NCBI GenBank assembly: GCA_041661625.1
Contig: JBAZUB010000003.1
Coordinates: forward strand, 101,233-165,232
DNA: 64,000 bases
Reading direction: 5' to 3'
Source: Patescibacteria group bacterium
Lineage (GTDB): Bacteria > Patescibacteriota > Patescibacteriia > JAHIZJ01
Shown one piece after another: positions 50,966 to 59,844 of this stretch (its first letter is position 1; each line of letters begins with the position of its first letter). The notes beneath the pieces were generated by a model, which did no database searches, had not been told where the DNA came from, and worked only from the letters and a program-made list of their open reading frames with translations. The translations under genes were made by a program, and so were the position numbers.

Positions 50966-51652
50966 ATGCAGATTATAAAAAAGTTGTTGAGTTATATAGA
51001 GTTTGTGATATTCATTAGAACCTTTTCTCATAGGTTTAGTTTTTATACAACCACTGATACAAAGGAGTTAGACGAGATATATCAACTAAGATACCAGGTG
51101 TACTGTGTAGAATGTGAATATATTAGTAAAGAGTTACATCCCGATAAGAGAGAACACGATGAATATGATGATAATTCAACACATTTTATACTAAGGGATC
51201 AAAGAGATAATATTGCCGCCACGGTTCGATTAATACATGATTCAAGTTTACGGTTTCCACTTGAGAAACATTTTAATTCAGAGTTCAATGTTTCTGAACC
51301 GGAAAGAAATAAAATAGTAGAAATTTCAAGACTAATTGTCGCTAGTAGGTATAGAAAAAAGTTTTTACTATTGGCGTTAATGAAGGGTATTTTTGCATAC
51401 ACAAAATTTAATAATCTAAATTATGTATATTGTGTACTTGACGAAAGGTTGTATAAAGTTCTTACCAAAATGGGGTTCCCACTTAGAAGGATTGGGCCAT
51501 CGGCTGCGTATCAGGGATTGACCACGCCGTATATTATGGAAATCGGGGATATGTTAGAAAACCTAAGATCCGTTAATAATGTATTATTTGAATATCTGAC
51601 TAGTGGTATAATGCAGTATAATAATAAGGAAAACCATTACACAATTAGCTAA
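50966..51652 (+). CDS. Autoinducer-synthase-like / exosortase-type N-acyltransferase
   Basis: 228 residues. The GNAT-related fold of FeeM, LuxI and the PEP-CTERM-associated acyltransferases is indicated by YQLRYQVYCVECEYI (about 33-47), EHDEYDDNSTHFILRD, AATVRLI, and EISRLIV. Such enzymes transfer an acyl group from ACP or CoA to an amino-acid type acceptor, forming signal-like lipids. DNA here is clearly more AT-rich than the flanking radical SAM genes. Confidence 0.75.
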   Translation: MQIIKKLLSYIEFVIFIRTFSHRFSFYTTTDTKELDEIYQLRYQVYCVECEYISKELHPDKREHDEYDDNSTHFILRDQRDNIAATVRLIHDSSLRFPLEKHFNSEFNVSEPERNKIVEISRLIVASRYRKKFLLLALMKGIFAYTKFNNLNYVYCVLDERLYKVLTKMGFPLRRIGPSAAYQGLTTPYIMEIGDMLENLRSVNNVLFEYLTSGIMQYNNKENHYTIS

Positions 51653-51653
51653 A

Positions 51654-52436
51654 ATGCACAACTCAAGCGAATATTATTCAGAACTCGTTAGTCGTAATAA
51701 AGTATTTATAGATTACAAATTACAACGAGATATTGTTAAAACTCGTTTAGCATTTGCGGGATGCGGTTTAGGGAGTAATGTTGCACTTATGAGTGCGCGC
51801 GTTGGGTTTACAAAATTTGTGTTGATGGATGGTGATGATGTCTCAATATCAAATTTAAATAGGCAGACCTTTGAAATAAAAGACGTAGGTAAAAATAAAG
51901 CCCTTTGTTTGAAAAAACAGATATTAAATGTTAACCGTAATTGCGAAGTTAAGACTCGTACAAAATATATTAATAATAAAGATGTTGATCTGGTTATAAA
52001 CAATTCAGATATAATAATAAACACAATTGACTTTGGTGATACGTTTATTAAATTAACCACGGAGGCCACTGTTAGCAATAAAATAGTCATCCTGCCGTTT
52101 AACGTTGGTTATGGAGTAGTCATTGTTGTTTTAGATAAAACATCTGATTCTATATCTTCAGTAATTAAAGAAAATCATAACATTGTCACAAATGGTGATT
52201 TATATCGTCATTTATTAAGCAATATCAACTATTGCGCACCAAAGTATATATCACAGAATATTGATAAGATATTTGATGTGATAAGAAGATTTAAATACTC
52301 ACCACAGCTTGCCATTGCATCCTCGCTTAATGCAGCTGCAATAAACACAGTAATATTGAAAATTATTAAAGGTGATCAAGTTAAAAAATTGCCTGGAATA
52401 ATATACTTTGACCTTAACGATGTAGTTCAATGTTAG
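51654..52436 (+). CDS. ThiF/MoeB/E1-like adenylyltransferase
   Basis: 260 residues. Nucleotide loop AFAGCGLGSNVALMSARVG (about 32-50) and the MDGDDVSISNLNRQTF signature (about 57-72) identify the E1 superfamily, which adenylates the C-terminus of a carrier protein or peptide. No zinc CxxC pairs and no clear catalytic Cys domain, so it is the minimal form, as in some peptide-antibiotic enzymes (MccB-like). Overlaps the kinase gene by 7 bp. Confidence 0.82.
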   Translation: MHNSSEYYSELVSRNKVFIDYKLQRDIVKTRLAFAGCGLGSNVALMSARVGFTKFVLMDGDDVSISNLNRQTFEIKDVGKNKALCLKKQILNVNRNCEVKTRTKYINNKDVDLVINNSDIIINTIDFGDTFIKLTTEATVSNKIVILPFNVGYGVVIVVLDKTSDSISSVIKENHNIVTNGDLYRHLLSNINYCAPKYISQNIDKIFDVIRRFKYSPQLAIASSLNAAAINTVILKIIKGDQVKKLPGIIYFDLNDVVQC

Positions 52437-55252
52437 ACGAGAGTATAGACATATCGACCATAGTGACATACATAGTAATAGTGTTGGGTATAGTTATTGG
52501 TATCGCAACTATTAGGAGTTCAAAAAGAAACAATACACGTACCATATTCGGGTTGTTGGTCTTTGCTATAGATATTTGGGTTTTATTTACACATCTCGTC
52601 GATCATGCAAGCAATAACAACTTTGCGCTACTACTTAGCAAAATGGTCTTTGTGGGCGCCATTACTATGCCCGCGCTACTGTTGAATTTCAGCTTGATCT
52701 TTCCTATTAGACGTAAAGTTAGACAAAAAACTAAATTATTAATCTATTTACCAACACTAATTTTGTTGATACTGCTGCCAACAAAATTAATTGTTAATTA
52801 TACGACCATTAAACCGTGGGGTTCGGAATTTACGTATGGAATAGTTTATTATTTTTGGATAATATACTTCAGCTCATACATTTTAGCAGCTCTGTATTTA
52901 TTAATTAGAAATTACAAAAGTCGTACTGGTATTGAAAAGCAACAAATTAGATACTTGTTTTTAGGCCTTATAATATCATCATTACTGGGTACGATAACTA
53001 ATATATTATTACCATTATTTAGTATACAGGAATATAGTTCAATAGGCATACAAAGCATTTTTATATTCCTGGGTTTTACAGCATATGCAATTATCAAACA
53101 CAGATTGCTTGATATTCGGGTTATCATTTCAAGATCAATAATATATTTTCTTCTTATCGTATTCGTAACATTAGCGTTCACATCTGTTACTATTGTGTTT
53201 GGACAGCTCATACAAAAAGCTGGTGGGTCAAACACACTCTCAACAGTTGTTGTCGCCCTCATCATCGTCTTCGGCTTTGATCCATTGAAAAAAGCCCTGG
53301 GTCGGATCACCGACGCCGTGTTCTTCAAAGACAGCATTGATTACACTGGAGCGATCCAGCAATTGTCTGAAATCATCAGTTTGAAAATAGAGCCCCAAGA
53401 CTTAATGGATTCGGTTTCGGGAAAATTAGTCGAACTGCTAAAGATCAAGGACGCGCACATCCTGCTAAAGGACAAAAACAGCACGCTGTATCTGCCTCTA
53501 GTCGCGAGCGGTGATGGGCACGATAAGCTCCGCCTCGATGCCAAAGGTTTAACCGCCGCTTATCTCCAGACCACCAAAAAGACCGTGGTGGTCGAAGAGC
53601 TCGAACGCAAGATTTCCGATACTTCGAATGAGCAAGAGCGCTCGACGCTGGAACGTTCCCACGCCGAGCTGGAATCAATCGGTGCGGCGGTAGTGGCGCC
53701 GATTATTGTCGATGAAGAGGTAACCGGATTGATGGTGTTGGGCCAGAAGCGTTCCGGCGATGTGTACAGCAATCACGACATCCAGCTGCTCCGCGTACTT
53801 GGTCCGCAGATGGGGTCAGCGATTGAAAAATCCAAACTGTACGATGAAGTGAAAGCATTTAGCGATAAAATGAAAGTCGAAGTCGAGCGCGCCACTGACG
53901 ATCTCAAGCTGGCTAATATCGAGTTGAAAAATCGTAACGTGTACCTGTCGTCATTGCAGCATATTACTAATCTAATTAATCGTTCGCTGAATTTCAAGAA
54001 TGTCACCCAGATGATCGTAGACGGCGTGGCCAGCGAGCTGGGATATATTGGCGGCGTGATCATGTTGCGCGAGGGCGACCGGTCATATCCGGGAGCGATC
54101 ACCTCGACCCGATTGACCCGAGCCGCCTTGAAATTATTGCCTAAGCCGATCACCGAATACAGTGGCAGTATGACCGATAAAGATTTGGCGACCGAGGCCA
54201 TGCGTACGGGCGTGATGCAGATATCCGATAAAATTGCCGATTTTCTCAATCCGCCGTTGCCAAAACCAATCTGCGGGGCGATCCAAAAGCTAGTCAACGC
54301 TAAGACGATCATCGCCATGCCGATCCGGATCGAGGAAGAGGTTATCGGCGTGATCGTATATCTCATTCAAAAAAGCAAAACTGAAATTTCCGAGGACGAA
54401 GTCCAAATGATGGAAGCTCTGGCTGACCAGATGGGCATCGTCACCCGCAACGTCCGGTTGGTCGAGCAGATGAGCGACGCCAACAAGCAGCTGGAATCAG
54501 CTAATTCCCACTTGAAACAACTTGATACCGCCAAGAACGAGTTTATCTCCATTGCCTCGCATCAACTGCGCACGCCGTTAACCGGCATCAAGGGCTATCT
54601 GTCCATGATCGTGGGCGGAGATTACGGCAAGGTGCCGAAGGCGCTCAATGAACTGATGGTTCAGCTGTTGGAACAATCCGAGCGGATGATCCGCCTGGTT
54701 AATATGTTCCTGAATGTCTCAAAGATTGAAGCCGGCCGGTTTACCCTGACCAAGAAGCCGACTCAAATGGAAGATCTGATCAATTCCGAAATCGCCGAGT
54801 TAATCAAAGTCGCCGATGAAAAAGGGCTCAAGGTGGAATTCAAAGAACCCAAAAAAGTTCTGCCACCGGTGATGGTTGATGCCGACAAACTGAAAGATGT
54901 GATACTCAACCTGGTGGATAATGCCATCAAATACACCGAAAAAGGCAAGATCACCGTCACCGCCGAACAGACCGATGGTCATGTGAAAGTAGCCATCAAA
55001 GACACCGGTCGGGGGATTCCCAAAGAAGACGTGGATCGACTGTTCTCGAAGTTTGTGCGCGGTGAAAACATCGCCCAGGTTCAGCCCGACGGTTCCGGTT
55101 TGGGTCTGTATATCGCGAAAAGAATTGTCGACTCGCACGGCGGGAAAATCTGGGTGGAGAGCGATGGTCTAGGGAAAGGTAGTTCGTTCATCTTCCAGAT
55201 TCCAATCGAAGCGGCCCAAACCGGATCGATGCCGGTGCAGGCGGAGAGTTAA
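52430..55252 (+). CDS. 7TM-GAF sensor histidine kinase
   Basis: 940 residues. 7TM head (about 10-235) ending TAYAIIKHRLLDIR; further hydrophobic segment; GAF-like domain 1 (about 310-470) and 2 (about 515-680); HisKA with the phospho-acceptor His711 in SIASHQLRTPLTGIKGY; HATPase with N box DNAIKYTEKG, G1 KDTGRGIPKED and G2 GSGLGLYIAKRI. No receiver domain and no response-regulator gene nearby. DNA composition shifts from AT-rich to GC-richer near 53.2 kb, at the end of the head. Confidence 0.9.
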   Translation: MLDESIDISTIVTYIVIVLGIVIGIATIRSSKRNNTRTIFGLLVFAIDIWVLFTHLVDHASNNNFALLLSKMVFVGAITMPALLLNFSLIFPIRRKVRQKTKLLIYLPTLILLILLPTKLIVNYTTIKPWGSEFTYGIVYYFWIIYFSSYILAALYLLIRNYKSRTGIEKQQIRYLFLGLIISSLLGTITNILLPLFSIQEYSSIGIQSIFIFLGFTAYAIIKHRLLDIRVIISRSIIYFLLIVFVTLAFTSVTIVFGQLIQKAGGSNTLSTVVVALIIVFGFDPLKKALGRITDAVFFKDSIDYTGAIQQLSEIISLKIEPQDLMDSVSGKLVELLKIKDAHILLKDKNSTLYLPLVASGDGHDKLRLDAKGLTAAYLQTTKKTVVVEELERKISDTSNEQERSTLERSHAELESIGAAVVAPIIVDEEVTGLMVLGQKRSGDVYSNHDIQLLRVLGPQMGSAIEKSKLYDEVKAFSDKMKVEVERATDDLKLANIELKNRNVYLSSLQHITNLINRSLNFKNVTQMIVDGVASELGYIGGVIMLREGDRSYPGAITSTRLTRAALKLLPKPITEYSGSMTDKDLATEAMRTGVMQISDKIADFLNPPLPKPICGAIQKLVNAKTIIAMPIRIEEEVIGVIVYLIQKSKTEISEDEVQMMEALADQMGIVTRNVRLVEQMSDANKQLESANSHLKQLDTAKNEFISIASHQLRTPLTGIKGYLSMIVGGDYGKVPKALNELMVQLLEQSERMIRLVNMFLNVSKIEAGRFTLTKKPTQMEDLINSEIAELIKVADEKGLKVEFKEPKKVLPPVMVDADKLKDVILNLVDNAIKYTEKGKITVTAEQTDGHVKVAIKDTGRGIPKEDVDRLFSKFVRGENIAQVQPDGSGLGLYIAKRIVDSHGGKIWVESDGLGKGSSFIFQIPIEAAQTGSMPVQAES

Positions 55253-55301
55253 AAATCAAGATAACACATAATCCGATCTCTAAGTTTACTGGAAATAATG
55301 C

Positions 55302-56183
55302 CTAGTTATCAAATAGTCTGATTGGCTGGCTGTATGTCCTTAGCCAGTCTTGCTTCTCTTCCGCAATATTCGGCTGATTATTCCAAAGCCTCCACTTTTC
55401 GGAGAATGCTTCGTTTGCCTTGGCAAGTAGTTGGCACAAATTGTTCAATCCGTTAATATATCCATCCGGGTTCTGGATGATCTCTCTCACAAATAACTCT
55501 ATGATTTGTTGGCGCTTCCCATTTATTTCAATAAAAAGATCACGAAGCTCAGCATTGCCGGGGTATTCGTTGGAATGGAACAGTGACGGGTAGTTAAAGA
55601 AATTTTTAATTTCGGGCTGATTCATGACAGCCGCCGTCAGCGCCTCTTTCACGAAATGATAGGTTGGCTTATTTAGAATGTGGCCGGTTTTTTCGGTCAT
55701 CATTTCGTACTGCTCCGAGAAAATGAAATGCGATATCTCATGTACTCCGATAGCGAGAAATGAATAGTTCGTATGCGGTCGTCCCGCGATATCCATTGCG
55801 ATGGAAAAATAAAACAGATTATTTTCTAGTGGGCTAAAGGGAAGAAATGTCGGAACGGAGACGTAAGAACGATTTTCTAGCTGGGGAAAATTCATAATTT
55901 GCGCTAGAGCGGCGAAGACGGATTCGGATTCTGAAAACTCCTTCTTTGCCAGCGAAACGATAGTTTGGAGCTGAACCGTAAATCGCTTGTACATACTGAA
56001 TATCTCGCTGCGAACAACAGTGAGAAGAGACCCTTCTCCATTCTCGATGCGGTTGCGGAGCGAGGGATAAAATTGAAGTATGCGCAGACGTTTCGCGCGA
56101 TATTGTTCGTTCGTAAGGAAAAACACGAAACGGTCAATATCTTTTTCGGCATCAATGGTGATTGTGATGATGGGGCTTGACAT
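55302..56183 (-). CDS. HExxH metallopeptidase-like protein, unit 2
   Basis: 293 residues, no signal peptide. His148-Glu149-x-x-His152 in GVHEISHFIF; a Glu in FVKEALTAAVMNQ about 30 residues later may be the third ligand. Unlike the proteins at 44212 and 59845 in sequence, but similarly placed beside a radical-SAM/peptide pair; divergent from radical SAM 2 with an 86-bp shared upstream region. Confidence 0.65.
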   Translation of the reverse strand: MSSPIITITIDAEKDIDRFVFFLTNEQYRAKRLRILQFYPSLRNRIENGEGSLLTVVRSEIFSMYKRFTVQLQTIVSLAKKEFSESESVFAALAQIMNFPQLENRSYVSVPTFLPFSPLENNLFYFSIAMDIAGRPHTNYSFLAIGVHEISHFIFSEQYEMMTEKTGHILNKPTYHFVKEALTAAVMNQPEIKNFFNYPSLFHSNEYPGNAELRDLFIEINGKRQQIIELFVREIIQNPDGYINGLNNLCQLLAKANEAFSEKWRLWNNQPNIAEEKQDWLRTYSQPIRLFDN

Positions 56184-56223
56184 TTTTGTTCGAATTTACT
56201 AATCTTAAGCCATTCAATTGTCG

Positions 56224-56251
56224 TTTGACAACACGAGTTTGACAACACGAG
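56224..56251. repeat. Tandem 14-bp repeat between divergent genes
   Basis: TTTGACAACACGAG occurs twice in a row upstream of radical SAM 2; each copy includes a TTGACA hexamer. May be a regulator site or paired -35 elements. Confidence 0.5.
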
Positions 56252-56269
56252 CAGGAAAAGGAGGATAGC

Positions 56270-57589
56270 GTGTATAAGAATCTATTAGCCCCTCTCTCTG
56301 TCCAGGTCGAGATTACGGAAGCATGTCCGAACCAATGCATTCATTGCTATAACTACTGGCGCCATGATGATGAGGCGTGCGATGGCTGCGCCATCATGCA
56401 GCCTGGCCAAGTGGATTATATCATGGATGAATTAGAGCGCTCAAGGGTGTTTGAGGTCATCATCACGGGCGGTGAGCCGCTACTGAATAAGCGAGCGCTG
56501 TACCGGATGCTCGATCGGATCGAGCGCTTACCCTTGCTCCGTGCCTCCATCAACACAAGCCTCATTGGTCTGACCGGATCTGACGTTGAACGCTTGGGAA
56601 GATACAGTCATCTGGTCAGCATTCTAACCTCCATGATGGGGCCGACAGCCGATATCCATGACATGGTGGCCAGCCGGAAAGGCGCTTTCAAGAAGACCGT
56701 ACACGGTATCGAACTACTAGTCCAGGCTGGTCTGGCGGTGTCGGCGAACATGGTTGTTTCCCGTCTCAATCGCGAATACATCCTAGAGACCGCGGAGTTG
56801 TGCAAGGGTCTGGGCGTGAAAATGTTCAACGCGACTCGAGCCGCGTCTCCGTTGAATTGCCCGGATTTTAGTCCTTACGCTCTGGATCTTCAGGAGTTTC
56901 GTACGTACCTGACGGATCTCGGTGCAGCTGGACGCGCGAGTAACATACCGGTCGGGGTTCTCACAGTCTACCCCATGTGTGGGGTTAGGGACATCAACGC
57001 GCACTCAATGACGTTCGGGCGGCGCTGTTCAGCTGGTGTCTCGGTGGCAGCGATTTCTGCAACTGGCGAATTTCGTCCCTGTACCCACGTCCAGGAGAGT
57101 GCAGGCAATATCTTTTCAGAACCATTAACCATACTCTGGGGTCGATTGCTTCCTTGGCGGGATGGTTCTTTGATTCCGTCTACGTGCAAAACGTGCCGAG
57201 CTCTGCCTCTCTGCGGCGGTGGATGTCGGGCTGATTCCCTGGTAGTGAATGGATCGTTACGCGCCGAAGACCCGTTGATGCAACTAGAGGACGTTGAAGC
57301 CGCGATTGCTGGGTACCGGCTCGAGCAGCAGAAACGTAGGCGGGAGGTTGTGATCCCGTCGATCCTTCGTCTAAATCCGGAACTGCGCTGGCGTCGAGAG
57401 CCAATCGGCTCAGTCTGGTTTCTTAGGCGCTGCATCGGGATCTTCGATTCCGCGACGACAGGTTTTCTAGAAGGTCTGGTCGGTAAGGATCTCTCCCAGA
57501 CCGATTTGAAGGGGACAATTTCACCCCAGTTCCTAATAGGCCTCGTCGAGAGGCGGATCCTCATCGCCGGTGAAGGTTCGTCCGCTTAA
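56270..57589 (+). CDS. Radical SAM/SPASM protein 2 with C-terminal PqqD-like domain
   Basis: 439 residues from GTG 56270 behind AAAGGAGGA. Motif CPNQCIHCY (Cys19, 23, 26), ITGGEPLL, and SPASM-type Cys (MCGVRD, RRCSAGV, CKTCRALPLCGGGC). The last 80 residues (from LRLNPELRWRREPIG) form a small alpha/beta or winged-helix-like domain that could be a peptide-recognition (RRE/PqqD-like) element. Paralogue of radical SAM 3. Peptide 2 follows 48 bp downstream. Confidence 0.88.
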   Translation: MYKNLLAPLSVQVEITEACPNQCIHCYNYWRHDDEACDGCAIMQPGQVDYIMDELERSRVFEVIITGGEPLLNKRALYRMLDRIERLPLLRASINTSLIGLTGSDVERLGRYSHLVSILTSMMGPTADIHDMVASRKGAFKKTVHGIELLVQAGLAVSANMVVSRLNREYILETAELCKGLGVKMFNATRAASPLNCPDFSPYALDLQEFRTYLTDLGAAGRASNIPVGVLTVYPMCGVRDINAHSMTFGRRCSAGVSVAAISATGEFRPCTHVQESAGNIFSEPLTILWGRLLPWRDGSLIPSTCKTCRALPLCGGGCRADSLVVNGSLRAEDPLMQLEDVEAAIAGYRLEQQKRRREVVIPSILRLNPELRWRREPIGSVWFLRRCIGIFDSATTGFLEGLVGKDLSQTDLKGTISPQFLIGLVERRILIAGEGSSA

Positions 57590-57637
57590 CGTTTGGCCTC
57601 CACAAAACAGTCCTACCACGGCAGAAAGGAGTATGCC

Positions 57638-57802
57638 ATGAGTGCGTCTGTCACGTACCAGTTCGGTTCGTTGCTCGACAGCAATGCCTTGACCGAGCGT
57701 CAGCGCGAACTGGTCAGCGGAAGTGTCGACAGTTCTCCCAGTTGCGACTGCGACCCGTGCGATTGCGATGCGAGTGACTGCACCTGCAATTGCAACGGGT
57801 AG
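57638..57802 (+). CDS. Cys/Asp-rich precursor peptide 2
   Basis: 54 residues from ATG 57638, 7 bases after AAAGGAG. Cys-free leader of 35 residues (with LTERQRELVSGSV), then a tail with seven Cys alternating with Asp: CDCDPCDCDASDCTCNCNG. The Cys-Asp spacing would suit thioether cross-links to acidic side chains as known for some radical SAM peptides; this is inference. Confidence 0.72.
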   Translation: MSASVTYQFGSLLDSNALTERQRELVSGSVDSSPSCDCDPCDCDASDCTCNCNG

Positions 57803-57973
57803 TATCGCCAGCGTCTTTGAGTAGACACTAAGCGCATATTGCGCATTCAGGGTTGGCGGCCTAAGGAGTGTTGATATATGCCTAGAGGCACCAATTGACG
57901 CCCCTATTTTATTTCTTTCGAAAAAATCTGTTAAAGCTAAGTTGCAAATTGATTAACGTGATAGTGTATTATT

Positions 57974-58072
57974 GTGGAGAGCGAGGGATTAGGGAAAGGG
58001 AGCTCGTTTATCTTCCAAATCCCGATAGAGGCATCGGAAACCGGTTCGCTGCCAGTGCAGGCGGAGAGTTAG
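57974..58072 (+). pseudogene. Orphan C-terminal tail of a histidine kinase (copy 1)
   Basis: 33 codons including stop that match the end of the kinase at 52430 (VESEGLGKGSSFIFQIP ... PVQAES), with mostly synonymous or conservative changes. No kinase core precedes it. The 170 bp before it (57803-57973) contain no gene. Confidence 0.85.
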
Positions 58073-58135
58073 AAATTCAATATAAACTTTCAATGCAATA
58101 TATCCAAATTGTTATGTTTTAGAATATTTCGCGAT

Positions 58136-58225
58136 TGTGCATAACCAGACATTGCTTTTTATCTGGCAAGGTGTACAATAGCAGTAACGAAGAAGACGGG
58201 CTTCGGTATTTAGCCCGTTCTTTTT
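58136..58225 (+). promoter_or_regulatory. Promoter with TTGTGCATAAC box and leader hairpin (copy B)
   Basis: TTGTGCATAAC (58136-58146), -35-like TTGCTT (58152-58157), -10 TACAAT (58174-58179), leader block 58185-58225 with the ACGGGCT/AGCCCGT hairpin and T5. Box to -10 spacing is 38 bp, the same as in copy A at 41232. Confidence 0.7.
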
Positions 58226-58285
58226 ATATCTAGTTAAACCAGTGCCAAAGCGTAGGTTTAGAAGTCCCAGTAGCTGGAGGTAGCA

Positions 58286-59596
58286 ATGCAACGTTTATCT
58301 GGCCCGATTGATGTTCAGCTTGAACTGACCGAGAACTGCAACTTCAGATGCCGTCATTGTTACAACTTTTGGCGGTACTGCCAAACAAGCTCCAAAGACG
58401 AGCTAAACACTGCCCAAGTCCTGAATGTGATCGCCACGTTGCACGATCATGGTGTCAGCGTCATAACTCTTACTGGTGGTGAACCACTATTGAGACCAAG
58501 TGTCTTATTTACCGCCCTGATGGAAGCCAAAAGGCTAGGAATGGAGGTTGGTCTTAACACTAACGCGGCCCTTGTCACATCCACCATCGCCAGCCGGTTG
58601 AAAAGCGAGGGGCTCGACCACGTACTTTGCTCAATCCTTGGTCGAGAAGAGACACACAACCATATCACTGGTGCAAAGGATGGATACTCCCAAACCATCG
58701 GGGGGATTGAATATCTAGTCCAGGCCGGTCTGTCGGTGGCGGCCAACATGGTTGTCTCAACACTCAATCGTGGTGAGGTGATCGAAGTTGGCAGGATCGT
58801 AAGTGGTCTGGGAGTTAGCACATTCTGTGCCACTCCCATGGTTCCATCACATGAATCGAACCGCTGCTATGTTCTCAGCTCCAGTGAATGCAAGCAAGCA
58901 CTGAAAGACTTACTGGTGGTTGGTGAAACGTTCAGTGTTAACGTGGACACGTTGGAGCCGATCGCCCGGTGTCTGTTCGATGAAGCGGAGGAGGATGAAT
59001 TCATTTCCTTTTTCGGAAATCTGATTTGCTCAGCGGCAGTATCGTCCTGCGCCATTTCATCCACTGGGATGGTTCAACCGTGCATTCACGCTGATAAGTC
59101 CTTTGGCAACATGCTGCAGGAAAACCTGGCTGACATTTGGACCAGGATGGCGCCGTGGACAGAGGAGTCCATGCTGCCAGTTGAGTGTATTGCGTGCGAG
59201 GCCACGGCGATTTGCGAAAACGGCTGTCGTATGTCGTCAAAAGCGCTACACGGTTGCTACAATGGTAAAGACATGTACATGTCGGAGCCGATACGCGATC
59301 GGACTAGGATCGCCAAGCTCCCTGTCAGGAAAAAGCTGGACGGTAGTGTCGCGGCCGAAGATAGAGTTAGGGTGAACCCGTTAGCGAGGTTTCGGCAGGA
59401 AAGTTTCGGCGGGATCGTCTACGTCGGTACGAATGTCGAATTCCTAACGCCTGTGGGTTTCCACGTCGTTCAGTCAATGCGCCAGAAAGGAACCTTCTCG
59501 CCTGCTGAGTTGGCGCCAGAGGTTGGCCTGACGAACGACGACGTGGTCGCGATCGTATCGCGACTACTGGGCAACAAGGCCATTCTCCCGGTGTAG
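58286..59596 (+). CDS. Radical SAM/SPASM protein 3 with C-terminal PqqD-like domain
   Basis: 436 residues; GGAGG 7 bases before ATG. Motif CNFRCRHCY (Cys18, 22, 25), LTGGEPLL, SPASM-type Cys (ICSAAVSSC, CIACEATAICENGC). The C-terminal 75 residues again form a small domain (VNPLARFRQESFGG ... EVGLTNDDVVAIVSRLL). Very similar to radical SAM 2, e.g. EYLVQAGLSVAANMVVS. Peptide 3 starts 16 bp after its stop. Confidence 0.88.
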   Translation: MQRLSGPIDVQLELTENCNFRCRHCYNFWRYCQTSSKDELNTAQVLNVIATLHDHGVSVITLTGGEPLLRPSVLFTALMEAKRLGMEVGLNTNAALVTSTIASRLKSEGLDHVLCSILGREETHNHITGAKDGYSQTIGGIEYLVQAGLSVAANMVVSTLNRGEVIEVGRIVSGLGVSTFCATPMVPSHESNRCYVLSSSECKQALKDLLVVGETFSVNVDTLEPIARCLFDEAEEDEFISFFGNLICSAAVSSCAISSTGMVQPCIHADKSFGNMLQENLADIWTRMAPWTEESMLPVECIACEATAICENGCRMSSKALHGCYNGKDMYMSEPIRDRTRIAKLPVRKKLDGSVAAEDRVRVNPLARFRQESFGGIVYVGTNVEFLTPVGFHVVQSMRQKGTFSPAELAPEVGLTNDDVVAIVSRLLGNKAILPV

Positions 59597-59612
59597 AGGA
59601 GGTGATGAATCT

Positions 59613-59768
59613 ATGTACACCGCAGTGAATCAGTTCTTCGTCAAACCCGCCGAGGTCATCAACCGCTCGTCGAAGTCCGTCGAGCACTTTGACCCTGTCG
59701 GACGCGTTTCCAGCGGCGGCTGCAATTGCGTGAACTGTCGCTCCTGCGACAACAAGTGCAACAAGTAG
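59613..59768 (+). CDS. Cys-rich precursor peptide 3
   Basis: 51 residues from ATG 59613, 7 bases after GAGGAGGTGATG-type Shine-Dalgarno. Cys-free leader of 36 residues, then a tail GGCNCVNCRSCDNKCNK with five Cys (CxCx2Cx2Cx3C). A terminator follows 9 bp after the stop, so enzyme and peptide form one transcript. Confidence 0.72.
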   Translation: MYTAVNQFFVKPAEVINRSSKSVEHFDPVGRVSSGGCNCVNCRSCDNKCNK

Positions 59769-59777
59769 CCTAGGTCT

Positions 59778-59816
59778 GGGCAAGAGGTCATCTGTATCCT
59801 CTTGCCCATTTTATTT
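59778..59816 (+). terminator. Terminator of peptide unit 3
   Basis: GGGCAAGAGG (59778-59787) pairs with CCTCTTGCCC (59798-59807), then ATTTTATTTT. Confidence 0.88.
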
Positions 59817-59844
59817 TAAACTGTTATATCTATAGTGAGGTTAT

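Noticed and set aside
53773..54366. Minus-strand 197-codon ORF opposite the kinase GAF domains
   Set aside because: Shadow of the strongly supported kinase frame; no start signal.
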